Positions 58,960 to 64,000 of a DNA stretch of 64,000 nucleotides are shown one piece after another. Numbering within the stretch: the first letter of the stretch is position 1; the number at the start of each line of letters is the position of its first letter. The DNA is from Pseudomonas segetis (lineage in GTDB: Bacteria > Pseudomonadota > Gammaproteobacteria > Pseudomonadales > Pseudomonadaceae). The notes under the pieces are model-generated. The model was given only the letters and a program-made list of their open reading frames with translations, was not told where the DNA came from and ran no database searches. Both the position numbers and the translations under genes were made by a program. The DNA is taken from positions 372,001 to 436,000 of the forward strand of contig NZ_FZOG01000001.1 in assembly GCF_900188155.1 (NCBI RefSeq), read 5' to 3'.

Positions 58960-59217
58960 ATGAAAGCGACTACCGCCCTTGCAGCAATACTATTGAGCTT
59001 GGCCCCAGTAGCCTTTGCCAACGCCAGCAGCATTGATGACCTCAAGCCTGTTCAGTATGAATACGGCAACAAACTGGATGTGGCCAAAGTCATATCCTTG
59101 ACCGATGTCAGCGAGCTACGCGGTGTGGTCCCGGTCATCATGGTCTATCAAGACAGCCAGGGCAAAGTGCACAAACTGCAATTTCTCCAGCTGGGCGGAG
59201 CAGATTCTTCGGGTTAA
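58960..59217 (+). CDS. DUF2790 family small periplasmic protein, copy 2
   Basis: An 85-residue paralogue of the protein at 57801-58058, very similar along its whole length (KLDVAKVISLTDVSELRGVV; KVHKLQFLQLGGADSSG). The region before the start is also similar (CTCAGGAGT, then CCAG, then ATGAAAG), so the duplication included the translation signals. The signal peptide is KATTALAAILLSLAPVAFA. Confidence 0.88.
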   Translation: MKATTALAAILLSLAPVAFANASSIDDLKPVQYEYGNKLDVAKVISLTDVSELRGVVPVIMVYQDSQGKVHKLQFLQLGGADSSG

Positions 59218-59235
59218 GCCATTCATGGCTACAGC

Positions 59236-59270
59236 AAAAAAGCAGAGCGCCGGGCGTTCTGCTTTTTTTT
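59236..59270 (+). terminator. Rho-independent terminator after DUF2790 copy 2
   Basis: AGCAGA...TCTGCT stem extended inward by GC pairs, preceded by an A-run and followed by eight Ts. Confidence 0.88.
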
Positions 59271-59489
59271 GGTCCCATAGCTGGCAGTACGTTCTGTCGG
59301 CCAGCAAAGGCTGATTCTAGACTGCCCGGAAAATTCTACTATCGTTTAAACCATATTGTTTTTGCTTACACTCGAAAGAGCGATTGCGTAACATTGCCAA
59401 GTGGGCAAAGGATAAAAAAAATCGTTTTAATCAATGATGTTTGAATGCCCCAGCCCGGGAATTGACAATTATTTCAATGGAGATGAATG

Positions 59490-61139
59490 ATGAAGTTAAT
59501 GCTTTCTGGATTCACAGCAGCGATGCTGCTGACAGGGTTACCTGTCTATGCGGAAGAGTCCAAACCCAATATCATTTTGATTGTCTCGGATGACACTGGC
59601 TATGGTGACTTGGGTGCCTATGGCGGGGGAGAGGGCCGTGGGATGCCCACTCCAAACCTGGACAGGCTCGCTGATGAAGGCATGACAATGTTTTCATTCT
59701 ATGCCCAGCCAAGCTGTACTCCCGGTCGTGCTGCAATGCAGACCGGCAGGATTCCCAACCGTAGCGGCATGACCACTGTCGCGTTCCAGGGCCAGGGTGG
59801 CGGTCTCCCTGCCGCAGAATGGACGCTGGGTTCAGTACTCAAGAAAGCAGGCTATTCAACCTACTTCACCGGCAAATGGCACTTGGGTGAAGATGACTCC
59901 GCATTGCCAAATGCCCAAGGCTACGACGAGATGAAATACGTCGGCCTTTACCACCTCAATGCCTACACCTATGCCGATCCGACATGGTTTCCGGACATGA
60001 GCGATGATCTGCGGGCCATGTTCAAAAAAGTCACCAAGGGTGCGCTTTCAGGCAAGGCTGGAGAGAAGCCAACTGAAGATTTTGCCGTCAACGGTCAATA
60101 CGTCGATAAACCAGACGAAAAAACCGATGAATACCCCAACGGGGTCGTAGGTATTCCGTTCTACGACAACTATGTTGAAAAAGCCTCGATAGACTTTATC
60201 GAGAAAGGCGCCAAGTCAGGTGAGCCGTTCTTCGTCAACGTCAACTTCATGAAAGTTCACCAGCCGAGCATGCCGGCTCCCGAGTTCAAGGGCAAATCGC
60301 TGTCAAAATCCAAATTTGCCGACTCTATAGTTGAGCTTGATACCCATATTGGCCGCATCATGGACAAGGTCCGTGAGCTTGGGCTCGAGAAAAACACCCT
60401 GGTCTTCTACACCACTGACAATGGTGCCTGGCAGGATGTATACCCAGATGCAGGCTACACGCCATTCAGGGGTACTAAAGGGACAGTGCGTGAGGGCGGC
60501 AACCGTGTGCCGGCCATTGCCTGGATGCCGGGCAAAATCAAAGCGAACTCCAAGAACCACGACATTCTGGGCGGGCTCGACCTGATGGCAACCTTCGCCA
60601 AGGTCGCAGGGGTTGAACTGCCCAAGGATGACCGTGAAGGCAAGCCAATCATTTTCGACAGCTACGATATGTCGCCTGTGCTATTCGGCACGGGTAAGTC
60701 AGATCGTAAGAGCTGGTTCTACTTCACTGAAAACGAGCTGACTCCGGGTGCGGTTCGCGTAGGTAACTACAAGGCGGTCTTCAACCTGCGTGGTGACAAC
60801 GGTCAAGCCACTGGTGGCTTGGCGGTCGATACCAACCTGGGCTGGAAGGGGCCTGAAAAATACGTTGCTACCGTGCCCCAGGTATTCGACCTGTGGCAGG
60901 ACCCTCAAGAACGCTACGATATTTTCATGAACAACTACACAGAGCGCACCTGGACGCTGGTGACAATCAACGAAGCGATCAAAGAGAAAATGAAGACCTA
61001 CATCAAATACCCACCGCGCAAAATGCAAGGCGAGGGGTACTCAGGTCCAATCACGCTCACTCAATACCAACGCTTCCAATACGTGCGTGAAGCCCTCGGC
61101 AAAGAAGGTTTCAGCATCCCAATGCCAACGGGCAACTAA
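59490..61139 (+). CDS. Periplasmic sulfatase (arylsulfatase family)
   Basis: A 549-residue secreted enzyme with signal peptide KLMLSGFTAAMLLTGLPVYA. The sulfatase signature is CTPGR in AQPSCTPGRAAMQTGR, whose cysteine (about residue 76) becomes formylglycine. Metal ligands appear in NIILIVSDDTGYGDLG and FYTTDNGAWQD, and FTGKWHLGED is the second signature. The Cys-type motif requires a maturation enzyme (FGE or anSME), and none is encoded in the window. GGAG is 7 bases before ATG 59490. The substrate could be an aryl or alkyl sulfate. Confidence 0.93.
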   Translation: MKLMLSGFTAAMLLTGLPVYAEESKPNIILIVSDDTGYGDLGAYGGGEGRGMPTPNLDRLADEGMTMFSFYAQPSCTPGRAAMQTGRIPNRSGMTTVAFQGQGGGLPAAEWTLGSVLKKAGYSTYFTGKWHLGEDDSALPNAQGYDEMKYVGLYHLNAYTYADPTWFPDMSDDLRAMFKKVTKGALSGKAGEKPTEDFAVNGQYVDKPDEKTDEYPNGVVGIPFYDNYVEKASIDFIEKGAKSGEPFFVNVNFMKVHQPSMPAPEFKGKSLSKSKFADSIVELDTHIGRIMDKVRELGLEKNTLVFYTTDNGAWQDVYPDAGYTPFRGTKGTVREGGNRVPAIAWMPGKIKANSKNHDILGGLDLMATFAKVAGVELPKDDREGKPIIFDSYDMSPVLFGTGKSDRKSWFYFTENELTPGAVRVGNYKAVFNLRGDNGQATGGLAVDTNLGWKGPEKYVATVPQVFDLWQDPQERYDIFMNNYTERTWTLVTINEAIKEKMKTYIKYPPRKMQGEGYSGPITLTQYQRFQYVREALGKEGFSIPMPTGN

Positions 61140-61165
61140 TCGTCCCAACCAACATTGCTACAAAA

Positions 61166-61198
61166 AATGGCCCTTCACTTGAAGGGCCATTTTTTTTT
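61166..61198 (+). terminator. Rho-independent terminator after the sulfatase gene
   Basis: AATGGCCCTTC-ACTT-GAAGGGCCATT, an 11-bp perfect stem, followed by more Ts. Confidence 0.95.
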
Positions 61199-61339
61199 GC
61201 TGGCTACTGTGTTGATAGCTCGACCAGAGTCAGGACTGGTTTTGGCGCTCAGCCCAGCAATAACCGGGCTAGCAGAAGCGTGCCAATACGGTATAGGGCT
61301 AACCACGTTGTTTGCGCCCGCCTCAAACAGTAGGCCGTC

Positions 61340-61807
61340 TTACATCTTGTCGTGGGACCCCGGGAAGGAATCTTCATTCACAAGGTCGACCACAAACATG
61401 ACGGCAGGTGCGCCACTTGTATTTACCACCCAATGGGCGTCGCCATGGCCAGACTGATAGACATCGCCCTCTTTCATCTCATAGCTGACGGTGCAGTTCT
61501 GTTCATAGACCGTCACCGAGCCGTGCTTCATCACCGCTGTCTCGGGGCGCTTGTCGTGGGAATGAAGTGGAGCCACGGCATCCTTACCGAAAACGATTGT
61601 CCGCGCTCGGAAACGCCAGCCCTCTGCCTTGATCGCTTCGCTACCAAGATCGGTTTGGCTGTAGATTTGTACATCGAGCGAACCGCTGCTTTCAGTGATT
61701 GGCTTGAACGGAGTTGGCCCTTCCTTGCCTTTGGGGCAACCGGAGCCGAACACGATTGCGGGCGAAAGAGCGAGCACACAGGTCGCAACTATAGAAGCAG
61801 CTTTCAT
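61340..61807 (-). CDS. Secreted cupin-domain protein
   Basis: A 155-residue protein with a signal peptide (KAASIVATCVLALSPAIVFG) and one cupin barrel. Metal-binding residues are suggested by PLHSHDKRPE and later GHGDAHWVV. AAGGA lies 9 bases before ATG 61807. It converges with the sulfatase gene. No partner or substrate can be named. Confidence 0.82.
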   Translation of the reverse strand: MKAASIVATCVLALSPAIVFGSGCPKGKEGPTPFKPITESSGSLDVQIYSQTDLGSEAIKAEGWRFRARTIVFGKDAVAPLHSHDKRPETAVMKHGSVTVYEQNCTVSYEMKEGDVYQSGHGDAHWVVNTSGAPAVMFVVDLVNEDSFPGSHDKM

Positions 61808-62050
61808 TGGGTACATTCCTTGTAAAGTCAAAACATCATCCGTGGATCAATCGCCTAGGCTATAGCAGGCACGGGCATATTGCCTTTAATCTGCCTTTGA
61901 TTCAATGCGACCGGTATTTCCCTTGCAGGGTGGGTAAGGGGGATGGCTATGCCATTGTCACGGGATAAATCCGATATACGTTGCCGAGCTATTTGAAGTA
62001 GGCAAGGGCGTGGTGGCCGGGGCAGGGCAAAAGAGACACCTTGCGAAACC

Positions 62051-62190
62051 GTGGTCTGAGCCCTGTTTACCAGCGTTGTCGGTTGCTGACCTATTGAGGT
62101 CAAAGCCAGTCATTATCTGGTGTGCGATTCATCTCTCTTGGGCAGTGACGGCCTTATCTAACCTGTAATTTCGACATTTTGTCGATACAA
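62051..62190 (+). repeat. Integration-scar repeat, copy 1
   Basis: Colinear with 62872-63009: the CCAGCGTTGTC start and the TTTCGACA motif are exactly 99 bases apart in both copies. The best-conserved parts are CCAGCGTTGTC-GTTGCTGACCTATT-AGGTCAAAG and TTTCGACATTTTGTCGATACA. A small hairpin GACCT...AGGTC is kept. The middle has diverged. It starts with GTGGTCTGAGCCC, a decayed form of the tRNA-like GTGATTTGAACCC of copy 2. Confidence 0.75.
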
Positions 62191-62364
62191 ACTCTCTTGC
62201 TTCTAGGCTTTTGGTGGGGCGGTGTGGCACATTGATATTTTAGTAAGGCTGTAGATTGTGAGTATGTATAATCTAAAAATTTCAGCAGTAATCTTTAACA
62301 ATGGATTTGCTTCTTCCAATGGGTTGGACTGAAGCAAACACTTAATATGGACATTAGGACACCT

Positions 62365-62772
62365 ATGCAAAAAATTGACCTGTCGATATCTGGAAATATG
62401 AGAACTCTCGCGCAGCTTTCATTTGCATTTGGGATTCCAGGGGGTATCTTTGTACTTAAATATTTTTATGACTATTATGGTGAAGGTATAAAGATACCTG
62501 CTGTTTTTTATATGTTACCCGTAGGTGTTGTACTTCTATTTCTGGCGTTGATTTTTTCGCCTGCAGCCTATAAAACCAAACTCCCAGAAATTAATTCGTC
62601 TATTGCTAGTTGGTTAAATATTGTTAAGCGGTATCCAGATCATCCATCATTATATCGAACCAAAATTCTGATTTTTGCTTTGCAGGTTCAGCGACTTGTG
62701 ATTATAAGTTCTTTTCCGGGTTTATTGATTTTGTTGCTGGTGTCCACGGCACATTATCTGGCTACCTACTAG
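62365..62772 (+). CDS. Small hypothetical membrane protein A
   Basis: A 135-residue protein with three predicted membrane helices (SFAFGIPGGIFVLKYF; FYMLPVGVVLLFLALIF; VIISSFPGLLILLLVSTAHY) and a polar loop carrying IASWLNIVKRYPDHPSLYRTK. ATG 62365 is chosen because AGGA lies 5 bases upstream; ATG 62347 is an alternative. The gene is markedly AT-rich against its neighbours. No family recognised. It sits between the two scar repeats. Confidence 0.55.
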   Translation: MQKIDLSISGNMRTLAQLSFAFGIPGGIFVLKYFYDYYGEGIKIPAVFYMLPVGVVLLFLALIFSPAAYKTKLPEINSSIASWLNIVKRYPDHPSLYRTKILIFALQVQRLVIISSFPGLLILLLVSTAHYLATY

Positions 62773-62856
62773 GGCAATGATATTGATGATTCCACGCCAT
62801 GGAACGGAATTCTGGAGCAATCAGCTCAGTCGTTAGGCGTGAAAAGCATTTTGGAG

Positions 62857-63010
62857 GTGGCGGGGTTGGGAGTGATTTGAACCCGATTCCAGCGTTGTCC
62901 GTTGCTGACCTATTTAGGTCAAAGCTAGTTATTCTCTGGCTTTAGCTCTTTTCTAACTGGTCAATGCTGTGCATCTTTAGCCAGTGATTTCGACACTTTT
63001 TCGACACATA
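62857..63010 (+). repeat. Integration-scar repeat, copy 2, with tRNA 3'-end-like start
   Basis: It begins GTGGCGGG, 9 bases, GATTTGAACCC. The tRNA-Ser at the right end reads GTGGCGGG, 8 bases, GATTTGAACCC on the same strand and in the same orientation. The sequence then follows copy 1 and ends with TTTCGACACTTTTTCGACACA. A third copy of that core (TTTCGACGTTTTTCGACACA) lies at 63666-63686. Confidence 0.75.
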
Positions 63011-63150
63011 GACTTTTGTTATCTAGCCAAAGCTTAAGTTGCATGACACATTTAAGTTGCTGTTTTAGTTTGCGTTCCAGCAGTACGCGTGTAGCAGGTT
63101 TTTGTGTTGTTTATAAACAAAAACTTTTATTAATTTTGTATGTGAGGTGT

Positions 63151-63420
63151 ATGTTGAACTGGTTTGTACGTATGTTGTATAGATTACCAACTAAACCAAT
63201 TATCTATGCTTTTTTTGCTTGGACAGTTTGGCATCTCTTGAAATCGATTATGGCTTTTCTGGCTGTTGGGGATGCGCTGCTTATATTTGTTACTGCTTCG
63301 ATAACTTTGCTTTACATCATATTTTTCATCGTCAGTTCTTGGAGAATAAAAATGGATACTGCCTTGCCGCTTGCAATAGCTTCAAAGCTATATTTTCTAT
63401 GTATTCCGTTCTTTTCATGA
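63151..63420 (+). CDS. Small hypothetical membrane protein B
   Basis: An 89-residue protein with two or three membrane helices (YAFFAWTVWHLLKSIMAFLAV; LLIFVTASITLLYIIFFIV). GAGG lies 5 bases before ATG 63151. Upstream extension to 63016 runs into the scar repeat. It is AT-rich, with no family recognised and no clear similarity to protein A. It lies between scar copy 2 and the tRNA. Confidence 0.45.
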   Translation: MLNWFVRMLYRLPTKPIIYAFFAWTVWHLLKSIMAFLAVGDALLIFVTASITLLYIIFFIVSSWRIKMDTALPLAIASKLYFLCIPFFS

Positions 63421-63474
63421 GGAGAGTATCTATGAGGGTAAGGTATCGTTGGTTTCTGGTCACGGATCAGAAGT

Positions 63475-63505
63475 AATAGGGGACAGACCAAGTTTAAATT
63501 TAAAC
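63475..63505. repeat. Possible solitary end of an IS200/RAYT-like element
   Basis: AATAGGGGACAGACC followed by a perfect 14-bp palindrome GTTTAAATTTAAAC. The GGGGACAGACC string resembles sequences commonly found beside REP-associated Y1 transposases in gamma-proteobacteria. No transposase is present, so at most this is a remnant. Confidence 0.4.
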
Positions 63506-63705
63506 GACGTCAAACCCTAGCCTGCGCCTCTAATTAATGCAGGCTATCGGCAGGGCGCGCAAGCTAACAAAAGTCGTAGGATAAAGAAGTCGCTTACTCT
63601 GTGGTGTTGCCAGCATTTCCATGTGCTTGCTCCTGCATCATGTTGAATTGCCAGCATTGCATTTTTTTCGACGTTTTTCGACACATTGCGTGTCCGGAAA
63701 AACAA

Positions 63706-63738
63706 AAGCCCCCGAAACTCTAGGAATTTCAGGGGCTT
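63706..63738 (-). terminator. Terminator of tRNA-Ser
   Basis: On the minus strand AAGCCCC pairs with GGGGCTT, with further GAAA/TTTC pairing inside, followed by a T-rich run (CTTTTGTTTTT). It lies 13 bases past the tRNA 3' end. Confidence 0.8.
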
Positions 63739-63751
63739 AAGTATTGAATAG

Positions 63752-63841
63752 TGGCGGGAAGATAGGGATTTGAACCCTAGGAACTGTTGCCAGTTCAACG
63801 GATTTCGAATCCGTCCCGTTCGGCCACTCCGGCATCTTCCC
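63752..63841 (-). tRNA. tRNA-Ser (anticodon CGA)
   Basis: A 90-base class II tRNA on the minus strand. Acceptor GGGAAGA pairs with TCTTCCC; discriminator G and encoded CCA follow. The anticodon stem ACGGA/TCCGT encloses TTCGAAA, giving anticodon CGA. A long variable arm (AACTG...CAGTT) and the T-loop TTCAAAT are typical of tRNA-Ser. Its 3' end faces the scar repeats, the usual side for integration. Confidence 0.97.
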
Positions 63842-63949
63842 ACAGCGGCGCGCATGATATCAGCTGATTTGCGTTTGGCGAAGCCCAAAGTGCAATTTTT
63901 CGCATCTTTTCATGCGCTTGCGATGGGTTTGGGCCTTGCCTTTGGTGGT

Positions 63950-64000
63950 TTAGCCGCGGCTGGGGATGTTCAGGCCGCGCTGGACAGCAGGGCGGGCCAG
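63950..64000 (-). CDS. 3' end of a probable glutathione S-transferase-like gene
   Basis: On the minus strand the frame entering from the window edge reads LARPAVQRGLNIPSRG and then TAA at 63950-63952. RPAVQRGL close to the C-terminus is common in bacterial glutathione S-transferases of the YghU/YfcG group. Only 16 codons are visible, so the call is tentative. Confidence 0.45.
   Translation of the reverse strand: MARPAVQRGLNIPSRG

Noticed and set aside
62857..62890. Intact second tRNA gene at scar copy 2
   Set aside because: Only the T-arm/3'-end-like part is present; no matching acceptor, D-arm or anticodon arm can be folded.

Overview
The window is a chromosome segment of a Pseudomonas species (Gammaproteobacteria). 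The evidence is the gene content and order: gacS, cysM-rlmD-relA-mazG, purM-purN, hda, proS, an OprD-type porin, aspS-yebC-ruvCAB, ybgC-tolQRAB-pal-cpoB, queE-queC-tRNA-Lys, nadA, bepA, dapA-bamC-purC. This closely follows the order I know from P. aeruginosa and relatives. Protein signatures such as GacS, OprL (Pal) and the OprD leader are also typical of the genus. Base composition looks moderate for the genus, and one stretch near the right end is clearly AT-rich.

Layout. 1-1.85 kb: the 3' part of an amidohydrolase and a MatC-like organic-anion transporter, probably a small catabolic unit. 1.9-7.4 kb: a DUF3087 membrane protein, DNA polymerase IV, a META lipoprotein with a cysteine-pair protein, and the hybrid kinase GacS. 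7.6-13.9 kb: cysteine synthesis (cysM), 23S rRNA methylation (rlmD), the stringent response (relA), nucleotide clean-up (mazG) and a DUF2058 protein. 14-21.7 kb: a Rof-type Rho inhibitor, a Wzz chain-length regulator, the purM-purN-DUF3108 operon, DUF2066, an AI-2E/PerM permease and hda. Two near-identical 103-bp repeats follow hda. 22-35.3 kb: arsC-like/wrbA/DUF2069, YihY, a PilZ-like protein divergent from a thioredoxin lipoprotein, acylphosphatase, proS, a thioesterase, the porin, HIT/slyX, a membrane-anchored cold-shock protein and dps. 35.8-46.3 kb: aspS, yebC, ruvCAB and the complete Tol-Pal locus. 46.4-57.3 kb: queuosine precursor genes, tRNA-Lys, nadA, bepA, a TusA-like protein, a second PerM, bcp, a GcvR-like protein, dapA, bamC and purC. 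The purC is of the long, yeast/beta-proteobacterial-like type, not the short type usual in this genus.

57.4-64 kb is accessory. It holds two DUF2790 paralogues around a nucleotidyltransferase, a periplasmic sulfatase, a secreted cupin, then a gene-poor AT-rich zone next to tRNA-Ser(CGA). That zone contains two diverged colinear repeats of about 140-155 bp and a third short copy of their core motif. One repeat carries a sequence like the tRNA 3' end. Each of two repeat-bounded segments holds one small membrane-protein ORF. I read this as the scar of repeated integration at the tRNA, and it is the most unusual part of the window.

The housekeeping blocks fit together as envelope maintenance (Tol-Pal, CpoB, BamC, BepA, porin), DNA repair and replication control (DinB, RuvABC, Hda), and purine/ppGpp metabolism (RelA, MazG, PurM, PurN, PurC). 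No CRISPR array, rRNA, intact integrase or intact transposase was seen.
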